Positions 6,784-15,019 of a stretch of 64,000 nt of DNA are shown here, one piece after another. Both the position numbers and the translations under genes were made by a program. Below the pieces are notes generated by a model, which was not told the DNA's origin, searched no databases, and worked only from the letters and a program-made list of their open reading frames with translations. Location: positions 1,582,001 to 1,646,000 of the forward strand of contig JACKEN010000001.1 of the NCBI GenBank assembly GCA_020632995.1. The letters are read 5' to 3'. Numbering within the stretch: the stretch's first letter is position 1; the number at the start of each line of letters is the position of its first letter. The stretch comes from Deltaproteobacteria bacterium. GTDB taxonomy: Bacteria; Myxococcota; Kuafuiibacteriia; Kuafuiibacteriales; Kuafuiibacteriaceae.

Positions 6784-7938
6784 GTGGACTTCGCGCTGAC
6801 CGAGGAGCAGGTCCTCTTTCGAAAGCAGATCGTCGACTTCGCCCACAAGCGCCTGAACGAGGGCGTGGTGGAGCGGGACGAGGCCTCCACCTTCGACAGG
6901 GCAGGCTTCATGGCGTGCGCGGAGCTCGGCCTGCTGGGCCTCCCGGTCCCCGAGCAGTACGGCGGCCTCGGGCTCGACGTGGTGAGCTGCATGGTGGCGA
7001 TGGAGGCCCTCGGCTACGGCGCAGCCGACCAGGGCCTGGCCTTCGCGGTGAACACCCAGCTGTGGACGTGCGAGCTGCCGATCCTGAAGTTCGGCACCGA
7101 GGCGCAGAAGCAACGCTACTTGCCGAAGCTGGTGACGGGCGAGCTGATCGGCGGCCACGCGACGTCCGAGCCCGGCTCCGGCTCCGACGCCTTCGCGATG
7201 CAGACCAAGGCGGTGGAAGACGGCGACCACTGGGTGATCAACGGGAGCAAGACCTTCATCACCAACGCCCCGATCGCCGACGTGCTCATCATCTTCGCGT
7301 CCACCGCCACGGGCGAGAAGCGGGGCTTCGGCGGCGGCCTCTCGGCCTTCCTGGTCGACATGGACACCCCCGGGGTCTCCGTGGGCCGCCCGCTCCACAA
7401 GATGGGCCTGCGCACCTCCCCCACCGCCGAGGTGACCCTGGACGAGGTCCGGGTCCCCGCCACCGCCATGCTCGGCCGCAAGGGCGGCGGGGCCGCGATC
7501 TTCAACTCGGAGATGGAGTGGGAGCGCTCCTGCCTCTTCGCCTGCCACCTCGGGGCGATGGAGCGCCAGCTCGAGCGCTGTGTGACCTACGCCCAGGAGC
7601 GCGTGCAGTTCGGGCAGCCGATCGGCAACTACCAGGCGGTGAGCCACCGCATCGCCAACATGAAGCTCCGCGTCGAGATGGCCCGGCCCATGCTCTACAA
7701 GGTGGGCTGGCTCAAGGACAGGGGCGAGCGCGCGGTGCTCGAGGCCGCGATCGCCAAGCTCTACGTCTCCGAGGCCTACGTGCAGTCGTCGCTCGACGCG
7801 GTGGCGATCCACGGGGGCTACGGCTACATGGCCGAGTACGAGATGGAACGCATGCTCCGCGACTCGGTGGGGAGCGTGCTGTACTCCGGCACCTCCGACA
7901 TCCAGCGCAACCTCATCGCCCGCTGGCTCGGGCTGTGA
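6784..7938 (+). CDS. Acyl-CoA dehydrogenase-like flavoprotein, probably carrier-bound substrate (PltE-like)
   Basis: The 384-residue protein has the standard family layout: N-terminal helical domain, GHATSEPGSGSD flavin/substrate motif, beta-domain, and C-terminal FGQPIGNYQAVSHRIANM and YSGTSDIQRNLIAR. The usual catalytic Glu before GTS is replaced by Ser, but Glu247 in MEWERSCLF sits where isovaleryl-CoA dehydrogenase and prolyl-carrier dehydrogenases such as PltE place their catalytic base. The stretch WERSCLFACHLGAMERQLE closely resembles PltE as I remember it. It probably oxidises a substrate tethered to the neighbouring carrier protein using FAD. The GTG start at 6784 follows the carrier gene by seven bases. 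An ordinary fatty-acyl-CoA substrate cannot be excluded. Confidence 0.85.
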   Translation: MDFALTEEQVLFRKQIVDFAHKRLNEGVVERDEASTFDRAGFMACAELGLLGLPVPEQYGGLGLDVVSCMVAMEALGYGAADQGLAFAVNTQLWTCELPILKFGTEAQKQRYLPKLVTGELIGGHATSEPGSGSDAFAMQTKAVEDGDHWVINGSKTFITNAPIADVLIIFASTATGEKRGFGGGLSAFLVDMDTPGVSVGRPLHKMGLRTSPTAEVTLDEVRVPATAMLGRKGGGAAIFNSEMEWERSCLFACHLGAMERQLERCVTYAQERVQFGQPIGNYQAVSHRIANMKLRVEMARPMLYKVGWLKDRGERAVLEAAIAKLYVSEAYVQSSLDAVAIHGGYGYMAEYEMERMLRDSVGSVLYSGTSDIQRNLIARWLGL

Positions 7939-7949
7939 ACCGGGACCCC

Positions 7950-9545
7950 ATGTATCTGCAACCTGCCTTTCTCCTCGATCAGCTGGTGGCGCGGGCCGCC
8001 GCCCACGACCCCGACGCCCCCGCGGTGTGCATGGAGGCCCAGCGCCTGACCTACGGCGAGCTCGAGGCCCGGGTGCAAGCGGTGGCGGCGGGCCTCGCCT
8101 CGGCCGGGGTCCGCCCCGGCGATCGGGTGGGGCTCTACATGCCCAAGCACCCCGAGGCGGTGGCCGCCCTGCTGGGGATCCTGCGGGCGGGCGCCGCCTA
8201 CGTGCCGGTGGACCCCCAGGCGCCGGTGGAGCGGGTGCGCTTCATCCTCGAGCACTGCGGGGTGAAGGTGTTGTTCGCGGGCGGCCGCCCGCTGAAGCAG
8301 CTCGCCGCGGCGGGCAAGCGTGTCGCCGACACCCTGGTGGTGCCCGACGACTGCACCGTCCCCACCGGGGTGGCGGGGGGCGGCTGCCGCCTGGGCGCGC
8401 TCGGCGGCGCCGACGTCGCACCGGTGGCCGGCCGCACCGAGGACGACCTCGCCTACGTCTTGTACACCAGCGGCTCCACCGGCCTGCCCAAGGGGGTGGC
8501 GATCACCCACGGGCAGTCCCTCGCCTTCGTCCGCACCGCGACCGAGATCTTCGGCCTGCACGCCGGCGACACCCTCGCCTCCCACGCCCCCTTCAACTTC
8601 GACCTGTCGATCATCGACCTGTTCTGCACCTTCCTGGCCGGCGCGCAGGTCGCCTTGCTTCCCGAGGCGTGGCTGGGCTTCCCGGCCAAGGTGGCGGACT
8701 TCATCGCCCAGACTCCGATCACGGTCTGGAACTCGGTGCCCTCCGCCCTCGTCGGGGTGGTGAACCGCGGCCAGCTCGAGGCGAAGGACCTGTCACGCCT
8801 CCGCCTCATCATGTTCGCGGGGGAGCCCTTCCCCCTGCCCGCCCTGCGCGGCCTGCGCGCGGCGGTGCCCGAGGCGACGCTGCTCAACGTCTACGGCCAG
8901 ACCGAGGCCAACAGCTCCACCTACCACCGGATCGACGAGATCCCCGCTGACGGCCAGCCCCTCCCCATCGGGCGCCCCTTCCCCAACTACGACGTCCTCG
9001 TGATGGGCGACGACGGCCGGGCGGTGACCGAGCCCGGGGTTCCGGGCGAGCTCTACGTGGTGGGGCCGGCGGTGGCCTCCGGCTACTACGCGGATCCGGA
9101 GCGCACCGCCGCCGCCTTCGTGCAACATCCCTTGCGGCCCGGGTGCCGCCAGCCGGTCTACCGCACCGGGGATCGCGCGGCGTGGGACGAGGCGGGCCGC
9201 CTCGTTTTCAAGGGGCGCGCCGACCACGCGGTGAAGGTCCGCGGCTTCCGGGTTGAGCTGGCGGAGATCGAGAGCGTAGCCCGCCAGGTGACGGGCGTGG
9301 CGGACGCCTGCGCCGCCGCGGTGCCCGAGGACGAGGTCGGCCACCGGCTCGTGCTCTTCGTGGCCGAGGCGCCCGGCCAGCACGTGGACGAGGAGGGCCT
9401 CCGCCACCACCTGGCCGAGATCCTCCCGAAGTACATGCGCCCCGAGCGGGTGGCCCTCCGGGCCTCGCTGCCCCGCACGACCACCGGCAAGGTGGACCGC
9501 CCCAGCCTCAACCGCGAGGCCAAGGCCCTCCTCACCGAGGGCTAG
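7950..9545 (+). CDS. Stand-alone amino-acid adenylation enzyme (carrier-protein ligase, PltF-like)
   Basis: All core motifs of an adenylation domain are present: LYTSGSTGLPKG (A3), FNFDLSIIDLF (A4), NVYGQTEAN (A5), YRTGDRA (A7), KVRGFRVELAEIE (A8) and the adenylation Lys in TTTGKVDRP (about residue 513). It has no condensation, carrier or thioesterase domain, so it should activate an acid as its adenylate and load the nearby carrier protein. The set ligase + carrier + flavoprotein is the arrangement that makes pyrrolyl- or dehydroprolyl-carrier thioesters. The pocket residues I can align by eye (D-L-x-x-I, then N, then V and SS) are related to but not the same as those I recall for proline. 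The ATG at 7950 is used here; GTG at 7935 would give a GTGA overlap with the previous gene. Confidence 0.88.
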   Translation: MYLQPAFLLDQLVARAAAHDPDAPAVCMEAQRLTYGELEARVQAVAAGLASAGVRPGDRVGLYMPKHPEAVAALLGILRAGAAYVPVDPQAPVERVRFILEHCGVKVLFAGGRPLKQLAAAGKRVADTLVVPDDCTVPTGVAGGGCRLGALGGADVAPVAGRTEDDLAYVLYTSGSTGLPKGVAITHGQSLAFVRTATEIFGLHAGDTLASHAPFNFDLSIIDLFCTFLAGAQVALLPEAWLGFPAKVADFIAQTPITVWNSVPSALVGVVNRGQLEAKDLSRLRLIMFAGEPFPLPALRGLRAAVPEATLLNVYGQTEANSSTYHRIDEIPADGQPLPIGRPFPNYDVLVMGDDGRAVTEPGVPGELYVVGPAVASGYYADPERTAAAFVQHPLRPGCRQPVYRTGDRAAWDEAGRLVFKGRADHAVKVRGFRVELAEIESVARQVTGVADACAAAVPEDEVGHRLVLFVAEAPGQHVDEEGLRHHLAEILPKYMRPERVALRASLPRTTTGKVDRPSLNREAKALLTEG

Positions 9546-9605
9546 GCCGAGCGCCGCGCGGCCCGCCCCTTGTTCCCGACGCCCGTCCGGGCTTAGCTCC
9601 CCCCG

Positions 9606-11117
9606 ATGCCCCCCGCCTCCGAAGCGCCCGGCAAACGCTCACCTCTGGAGTCCTTCCTCGGGCTCTTCACCGAGGTCCGAGCGGGCGAAGGCGTCACCGC
9701 GGTGCTCCTCACCGTGAACGTCTTCCTCCTGTTGACCTCGTACTACTTCATCAAGCCGGTGCGCGAGGCCCTGATCCTCGCCATGAGGGGCGGCGCCGAG
9801 TACAAGTCGTACATGGGCGGGGCCATCGCGGTGGCCCTGTTGTTCGCGGTGCCCGCGTACGCGAGGGTGGCGCGGCGCCTGCCCCGCAACCGCCTGGTGG
9901 TCGGGGTGACGCTCTTCTTCGTCTCGCACCTGGTGGTGTTCTACGCCCTTTCCGCGATCGAGGCGGTGCAGCCGTACCTGGGCCTGCTCTTCTTCCTCTG
10001 GGTGGGCATCTTCAACATGATGGTGGTGGCCCAGTTCTGGGCCTTCGCCAACGACGTCTACTCCGAGGAGCAGGGCAAGCGCCTCTTCCCGCTCGTGGGA
10101 GTCGGGGCCTCCACCGGGGCGGTGGCGGGGAGCTGGCTCGCCGGCCTCCTCACCGACCGCGAGGCCCCGCTCGTCGACGTCTACACCATGCTCCTGCTCT
10201 CCGCAGGCCTGCTTGCGGTCTGCGCCCTCCTCTCCCAGCTCGTGCACGCCCGCGAGTCGAGCCGCGTGCCCGAGGCCCCGCCCGAGCCCAAGGCGGCCGA
10301 CAAGCCCAAGCGCGGCGCCTTCGCCATGGTGCTCCGGCACCGCTACCTGTGGCTGATCGCGGTGTTCTCGCTCCTGTTCACCTTCGTGAACACCAACGGT
10401 GAGTACATGCTGGGTCGGCTGATCAGCGGCGACGCCAAGGTCCAGGCCAAGGACGAGGTCAGCCTGGCCGACGCGGTGGCCTGGCTCGCGGTCCCCGAGA
10501 ACGAGCCCAAGGCGAAGGCGTACTTCGAGGCCAACCAGGCCACCGACTTCGCGGGCCTCACCTTCGAGGGGAGCCGCGACCAGGTCGCGCAGGCGCTCCT
10601 GATACGGGAGCGCACCAAGGCCCTCATCTCCGGCGCGTTCTCCGACTTCTTCTTCTGGGTGAACCTCTTCGGGGTGCTCCTGCAGATGTTCGTGGTGTCC
10701 CGCCTGGTGAAGTACGCCGGCTTCAAGGCCTCGTTCTTCGTCTTCCCGGTCATCGCGCTCGCCGACGCGGTCGCGATGGTGGTGGTGCCCGCCCTCGCCG
10801 TCCTCCGCATCGGGAAGACGGCCGAGAACGCCACCGACTACTCGCTCAACAACACCCTGAGGAACATGCTCTGGCTCCCCACCACGAAGGACATGAAGTA
10901 CCTCGCCAAGCAGGCGGTGGACACCTTCTTCGTCCGCATGGGCGACGTCAGCTCCGCCCTCCTCGTGGCCCTCGGCGCGTACCTGGCGTGGGAGGTGCGC
11001 GCGTTCGCGGTGGCCAACGTGGCGCTGGTGGCGGTGTGGCTGGTGGTGGCCGGCGCGATCCTCAAGGCGCAGGTCGCGTTGAAGGCACAGCGGGCGGCGG
11101 GTCAGCTCGAGGACTGA
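9606..11117 (+). CDS. Npt1/Npt2-type nucleotide (ADP/ATP translocase-like) carrier
   Basis: This is a 503-residue polytopic membrane protein with about 12 hydrophobic segments. Key stretches are SYYFIKPVREALIL, AQFWAFANDVYSEEQGKRLFPLVGVGASTGAVAGSWLAG and NNTLRNMLWLPTTKDMKYLAKQAVDT, typical of the ADP/ATP translocase-like family best known from rickettsia, chlamydia and plastids. Free-living myxobacteria and relatives also carry such paralogues, whose substrates are unknown. It lies 60 bases after the adenylation-enzyme gene on the same strand and could be co-transcribed. Its last 56 bases overlap the 3' end of a convergent comEC copy, and its 3' end (from 11053) is part of the 421-bp repeat that borders the island. 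Confidence 0.85.
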   Translation: MPPASEAPGKRSPLESFLGLFTEVRAGEGVTAVLLTVNVFLLLTSYYFIKPVREALILAMRGGAEYKSYMGGAIAVALLFAVPAYARVARRLPRNRLVVGVTLFFVSHLVVFYALSAIEAVQPYLGLLFFLWVGIFNMMVVAQFWAFANDVYSEEQGKRLFPLVGVGASTGAVAGSWLAGLLTDREAPLVDVYTMLLLSAGLLAVCALLSQLVHARESSRVPEAPPEPKAADKPKRGAFAMVLRHRYLWLIAVFSLLFTFVNTNGEYMLGRLISGDAKVQAKDEVSLADAVAWLAVPENEPKAKAYFEANQATDFAGLTFEGSRDQVAQALLIRERTKALISGAFSDFFFWVNLFGVLLQMFVVSRLVKYAGFKASFFVFPVIALADAVAMVVVPALAVLRIGKTAENATDYSLNNTLRNMLWLPTTKDMKYLAKQAVDTFFVRMGDVSSALLVALGAYLAWEVRAFAVANVALVAVWLVVAGAILKAQVALKAQRAAGQLED

Positions 11118-11473
11118 TCGCGCGCTGGCGCCGCGCCTCGTAGCTGTAGACCTCGAGCGCCTCCCCGTCGGTGCGCACGATGATCGCGCCCTCGAGGTCG
11201 GTGCGCCACACCCGCACCCCGGCCGCCTCCAGGCGCGCCACGACCTCGGGGTGCGGGAAGCCGAAGTGGTTGTGCAGCCCGCACGAGAGCACCGCGTGCT
11301 CTGGGCTCACCGCGGTCAGGAACGCGTCGGTGGTCGAGGAGCGGCTCCCGTGGTGGCCCGCCTTCAGGACGTCCGCGTCGAGGCACTCGGCGCACGCCTG
11401 CAACAGATCTTGCTCCGCCACCGCCTCGGTGTCGCCGACCATCAGGATCCGCCGCGCCCCGAGCTCGACGCTG
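11053..11473. repeat. 421-bp direct repeat bordering the island, left copy
   Basis: Bases 11053-11473 match 21922-22342 base for base at a constant offset of 10,869, with nine mismatches and no gaps by hand comparison. Three of the mismatches are adjacent, immediately after the transporter stop codon. The copy carries the last 20-odd codons of the transporter and the last 137 codons of comEC on the other strand. The intact transporter belongs to this copy and the intact comEC to the right copy, so neither gene lost sequence when the intervening DNA arrived. Confidence 0.95.
11062..11473 (-). pseudogene. comEC: Truncated comEC 3' fragment
   Basis: The minus strand encodes the last 137 residues of a ComEC metallo-beta-lactamase-like domain, from SVELGARRILMVGDTEAVAEQ through KAGHHGSRSSTTDAFL to PSTRPAP. 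It differs from the C-terminus of the intact comEC (stop 21931) at only a few residues (GDTEA for GDAEA, RAIS for RGLS). Upstream of 11473 the similarity stops abruptly and island sequence begins, so there is no start, membrane domain or promoter. It is a duplication relic and not a functional gene. Confidence 0.92.
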
Positions 11474-11492
11474 GAGCACCCAGAGAGCCCAT

Positions 11493-11523
11493 TTGAACCT
11501 ATTTGGGAGTCACTGCGTATTAG
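11493..11523 (+). promoter_or_regulatory. Possible promoter of the island operon
   Basis: TTGAAC (11493-11498) and TATTAG (11518-11523) are separated by 19 bases, just inside the left island boundary and about 50 bases before the prenyl-synthase start. The spacing is longer than the usual 17 bases and the match is partial, so this is a weak candidate based on position and AT-richness. Confidence 0.3.
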
Positions 11524-11575
11524 GGCCGGTCTCGGATTCCCTGTCGGCTCCAGGCAGACTAGACTGTATGGAGAG

Positions 11576-12733
11576 ATGGACACGAGACGATTCGTCGAGA
11601 CTTCGTGCGCGGCTAGCCTGGAACGAATACGTGACACCATTGCCGCCCTTTGCGCCAACTCGTTCGGCGATAGCCAGCTCACGGAGATGATCCTCGACTA
11701 TCCGCTTCGCCCGGCAAAGGGCCTCCGCCCCAAGCTGTGTCTCGCGGCCACGGAAGCCCTTGGCGCCCCGGAGCAGCTCGCATTCGGAAGTGCTGTTGCG
11801 CTCGAACTTCTGCACAACGCCTTCCTCATTCACGACGACGTAGAGGATGGCTCGACACACCGACGTTCCGAGCAGACCCTCCACGAGGCTCATGGCGTAC
11901 CGACCGCAGTCAACGTAGCGGACGCGATGTTTGCCCTCGCTCTGCGACCACTCCTAGATAACTGCGAGTCTCTTGGGCTAGGGCCATCACTCGAAGTCTT
12001 CGACCTCATCGTTCGGACCTTTCTCGTGACCGTCCGAGGCCAGGAGCGTGAGCTCAGGTGGATCCGGGACAACAGCTGGCCTCTTCCCGCCGATTTCGAG
12101 GCCGCCTACCGCCAGCTCGTCTTGGAGAAGACCTCGACCTATTCCTTTCTTGCGCCAATCCGGATCGCAGTCATAGCCGCAGGCGCCGACTCAGAATTGC
12201 TTCGACCGCTCGAACTCTATGCTACCGACCTTGGCCTCGCGTTCCAGATCACCGACGACGTCTTGAATCTCGAACCCAGCGTCGACTACGGAAAGGAGGA
12301 TAGCGGCGACCTCTGGGAGGGCAAGAGAACCCTCATACTCATGCATGCCATGGCGCAGGAAGGAAACACCCAGAGACGAAGGGCGGCAGTAGAGGTCCTG
12401 CGAGGGATCCGAAGCTCCTCGAAGGGACCGTCCATCACTAGCGTCCTGGAGAAGCTCAAAGCACGCGGCGAGTTGTCGGCGACCGCATTCCTGGAGCTCC
12501 GCGGCGCACTCCCACCTCATCTAGTCGCCGAGCACAAGACACACGCAGGTATCCAACTCCTCGTCGAGCTTGTTCGGGACCACGCGAGCCTAGAGTTCGC
12601 ACGCACCGCCGCCCGCGATGCCCGGCGTCGCGCCGAGGAGCACCTGGACTCGGTACGGCCAAGGCTTCACCCCGGGGAGTCGTTGGACGTTCTTAGCGCC
12701 CTGCTTCAGTATGTGATAGAACGGCAGAGATGA
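11576..12733 (+). CDS. Polyprenyl diphosphate synthase
   Basis: This 385-residue all-helical protein has the first Asp-rich motif HDDVEDGSTHRR near residues 85-95 and a second motif ITDDVLN near residue 227, in which the last Asp of the classical DDxxD is Asn. LRPAKGLRPKLCLAA supplies the isopentenyl-diphosphate-binding Lys and Arg. It should condense isopentenyl diphosphate with an allylic diphosphate; the chain length (GPP, FPP, GGPP or longer) cannot be read from the sequence. About 60 extra residues follow the usual catalytic core. The ATG at 11576 is chosen because upstream in-frame sequence is the antisense of the comEC relic. Its stop overlaps the next start (ATGA), so it heads a coupled operon. 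Confidence 0.9.
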   Translation: MDTRRFVETSCAASLERIRDTIAALCANSFGDSQLTEMILDYPLRPAKGLRPKLCLAATEALGAPEQLAFGSAVALELLHNAFLIHDDVEDGSTHRRSEQTLHEAHGVPTAVNVADAMFALALRPLLDNCESLGLGPSLEVFDLIVRTFLVTVRGQERELRWIRDNSWPLPADFEAAYRQLVLEKTSTYSFLAPIRIAVIAAGADSELLRPLELYATDLGLAFQITDDVLNLEPSVDYGKEDSGDLWEGKRTLILMHAMAQEGNTQRRRAAVEVLRGIRSSSKGPSITSVLEKLKARGELSATAFLELRGALPPHLVAEHKTHAGIQLLVELVRDHASLEFARTAARDARRRAEEHLDSVRPRLHPGESLDVLSALLQYVIERQR

Positions 12734-13311
12734 ATAGTGGGCCCCTCGAACGTGCCATCGCCCGAGAGCTCCTGGAGCAAGCGGATCGAGCCAAGCCGTT
12801 GGACAAGCGACGTATTGAGCCGCCAGATCACGGAAGACCGCAGCCTCCCGTGATCGACCAACTGGTCTCTCGAAACCGAGTGCGAGCGCTAACAACGGTC
12901 CTCCAGCTACTCACGCTAGCGAATCGTCACCAGGCAAAGGAGAACATCGAGCAATTCGAAGAAGCACCCGTCAACGAGTTCGACGATGAGCAACTGCGCG
13001 GTCTTCTGCTGGAGGTTCACTCGGCTCTCCTCCAGCACCCGATAGCAGCACGGTCAGCTTGGCAGTTGCTGGTCGCCGAAGGGCGACGAGCGATCAAGAC
13101 CGACGATGGGGCTCGACTCGGGAACCAGCTTGCCGCGTCGAGTCTCGTGCGTCGGGGAGCACTGCTCTGGAATACACTAACAATGGGCCTGCTGGACGAC
13201 CTCGAGCCGACATCCCTCCCTAGCAGCTACATAGACGTGCTCGAGCGTGTGGCACTTCGCGGTGACCTTGAGACGTTCCTAGACGGGCTGGGAGACCAGC
13301 GTGGTAGCTAG
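12730..13311 (+). CDS. Unknown protein in the island operon (193 aa)
   Basis: I do not recognise this protein. It is soluble, predominantly helical and rich in Glu, Arg and Leu, with no signal peptide, membrane segment or metal-binding motif. A middle segment (HRHQAKENIEQFEE region followed by EQLRGLLLEVHSALLQHPIAARSAWQLL) looks like helical repeats. The ATG start at 12730 overlaps the prenyl-synthase stop by four bases, and its end overlaps the GTG of the next gene, so it is made together with them. It may be an accessory or scaffold subunit of the pathway. The base composition is that of the island. Confidence 0.75.
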   Translation: MNSGPLERAIARELLEQADRAKPLDKRRIEPPDHGRPQPPVIDQLVSRNRVRALTTVLQLLTLANRHQAKENIEQFEEAPVNEFDDEQLRGLLLEVHSALLQHPIAARSAWQLLVAEGRRAIKTDDGARLGNQLAASSLVRRGALLWNTLTMGLLDDLEPTSLPSSYIDVLERVALRGDLETFLDGLGDQRGS

Positions 13312-13600
13312 CGGGGCCCCTGAACCCCGGGGACCGCACGACCGAGGTCCCGATGGGCTGGTCGACTTCCTGGTTGGCATGAATTCGCTGCTGGAGCGAC
13401 ACGCCCTCTTGGTGCACCGCTTGGCCCGGGCAGAGCGCGAGAATGGGCGGCCCCTCCCCCCGGAGGAGTTGCTCCTCGCCCTCGTTGGCATCGAGAGCCT
13501 CAGCCGGCGGTGGCAGCAGCTCCTGAAGCATGCCCGCGATACCACCATCGAAGCAGTGCCTCAAGCGCCACCGAACGACGACGGGAGCCTACTGCGATGA
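13301..13600 (+). CDS. Small unknown protein in the island operon (99 aa)
   Basis: I do not recognise this protein. From the GTG at 13301, which overlaps the previous stop, it encodes 99 residues: a charged, Pro-rich N-terminus, then two amphipathic helices (MNSLLERHALLVHRLARAERENG and LLLALVGIESLSRRWQQLLKHA). It lacks Cys pairs, signal peptide or membrane segment. The stop overlaps the next ATG (ATGA). The tight coupling on both sides, more than any similarity, supports it as a real gene. It could be a small helical partner for an enzyme of the operon. Confidence 0.6.
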   Translation: MVASGAPEPRGPHDRGPDGLVDFLVGMNSLLERHALLVHRLARAERENGRPLPPEELLLALVGIESLSRRWQQLLKHARDTTIEAVPQAPPNDDGSLLR

Positions 13601-14619
13601 AGCGTGAGCAGCAGGATGTCAACGAGGTCGACCGCTGGCGTCGTGAGGACGCAAGTCCTTGGTGCGGGCAGTCGAGCCACGAGTGGCAGCACTTCATCAT
13701 TTGGTCGAGGGCGGGCGTTCTCATCCTCAACTTTAGCATCGAAGTACCGCTCGCCGGGCCTTCGAAGGCGAGACTACTGGTCCTTCACTGCGATTCGACC
13801 TGGAAGACAGATGTACGTTTCTCTCCGGACCTGTCCTTTGGCTCATCTGGTCTCCGGTGCAGAATGGACGGATGCATCCTGGACATCTTCGCAGAAGGCT
13901 GGCGAATCGAACTTGATGACAGCGGGTTTGTGAGTGGCCACATGCACTTCGTACCAGTAGCGCGGCCCCTCGTGGCGCGGAACCGCGCCATCGTAGATCG
14001 TGCCCGCCTGCACTGGGTGATGTACCCGCTCGTTCGAGTGCATGGAGAGCTGTGGTTGAACGGGACACGTCACGTCCTCGATGGTGACCCGGTTTACCAT
14101 GATCACAACTGGGGACGATTCGACTGGGGGGAGGACTTCGGATGGGAGTGGGGCATCCTCATGCCCGATGCAGCTGGGGCAGCCATCGTCTTCAGTGCAC
14201 TGACATGCAAGACGCACATGACCCGCCGCCTCCAACAGATCTTCGTGTGGAGCAAATACCGCCATTTCTGGACGGCGCGAGGCCCGGAGATCCGCAGCTC
14301 GCACCACGGAGCCCTCGTCCCAGACCAGGTGGAGACCATCCCGGCAGTGTTCGCTCTCGTGTCGCCGCCTGCCCGTCATCCACCCCCTCTGAGGCTAGAT
14401 TTTGCGGCGGCCGGTGAAGGTCGGAAGCTCGAGGTACAATGTGAGCTGCGCCGCCGCGCAAGAATCCTCGTTCCGACCTCCGCCGGGCCCACGTCTACAA
14501 TGGTCCTCGAGGAGTGCATCGGCGAAGCGAAAGGACGGATCTCGATTGAAGGTCGACCCGTGGACGTCACAGGACGCTGTGTATTCGAGTTCCTCGGGAG
14601 GGACCGTAGTGATTGCTGA
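13597..14619 (+). CDS. CrtC-like carotenoid 1,2-hydratase / hydroxyneurosporene synthase family protein
   Basis: The 340-residue protein has the diagnostic stretch VYHDHNWGRFDWGEDFGWEWG near residue 167, with the HDHNWG core found in the CrtC / tocopherol-cyclase-like lipocalin family, preceded by conserved WHSHEWQHF-like residues (SSHEWQHFIIW) near the N-terminus. CrtC enzymes add water across a terminal isoprene double bond of acyclic carotenoids; relatives act on other isoprenoids. There is no phytoene synthase nearby, so a carotenoid substrate is not established. It begins at ATG 13597 overlapping the previous stop, and its end overlaps the next gene by 11 bases. Confidence 0.75.
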   Translation: MKREQQDVNEVDRWRREDASPWCGQSSHEWQHFIIWSRAGVLILNFSIEVPLAGPSKARLLVLHCDSTWKTDVRFSPDLSFGSSGLRCRMDGCILDIFAEGWRIELDDSGFVSGHMHFVPVARPLVARNRAIVDRARLHWVMYPLVRVHGELWLNGTRHVLDGDPVYHDHNWGRFDWGEDFGWEWGILMPDAAGAAIVFSALTCKTHMTRRLQQIFVWSKYRHFWTARGPEIRSSHHGALVPDQVETIPAVFALVSPPARHPPPLRLDFAAAGEGRKLEVQCELRRRARILVPTSAGPTSTMVLEECIGEAKGRISIEGRPVDVTGRCVFEFLGRDRSDC

Positions 14620-15019
14620 CTTGGTCGCCGAGGGCATGGTTACTCTTGAGCTGCGCTGCCCTTGGCACGCATCGAGACTCCTAGAACTGCTCTCCGAACC
14701 CTGCGTGTCGGTGAAGATCTCCGACGAGAGATTCGACGTTTACAGGAACGGCGGACACGTGGTCGTGGGAATAGGCAAGGCTCCAACGGTCAGGGTCCGG
14801 CTCGACCCCGCGACTCTGCGCGCCCTTCTCGACGGCCGATGCACGATCCTGCGGGCGCTCCAGAGCCGCAACCTCGAGGTCTTCGGCCCCACCCGCGACC
14901 TCAGCCTGGCGAGCCGCGCCGCTTTGACGTTCATTCACGGTCTCGTCCGGACACCTGAGGGGCCAAGCCAGTTGTCGGCCATCGATGCCGCGCTTCGCAG
15001 AATGGAGATTGACACTTGA
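14609..15019 (+). CDS. SCP2-like sterol/lipid-carrier domain protein
   Basis: From the GTG at 14609 the gene encodes 136 residues. The segment VRVRLDPATLRALLDGRCTILRALQSRNLEVFG followed by a helix-rich end resembles the SCP2 sterol-carrier fold, in which a DPATLxALLxG turn precedes a final strand of the form LEVxG. Such small proteins bind hydrophobic ligands in a tunnel and present them to enzymes. Beside a prenyl synthase, a CrtC-like protein and a large desaturase-like enzyme, a lipid-substrate shuttle is a sensible role. The longer open frame upstream is antisense-like overlap with the CrtC-like gene and is not used. The TGA overlaps the TTG of the next gene. Confidence 0.55.
   Translation: MIADLVAEGMVTLELRCPWHASRLLELLSEPCVSVKISDERFDVYRNGGHVVVGIGKAPTVRVRLDPATLRALLDGRCTILRALQSRNLEVFGPTRDLSLASRAALTFIHGLVRTPEGPSQLSAIDAALRRMEIDT

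Noticed and set aside
14402..14608. Longer N-terminus of the SCP2-like protein
   Set aside because: This part lies out of frame within the CrtC-like gene and has no conserved residues; GTG 14609 fits the coupling pattern.
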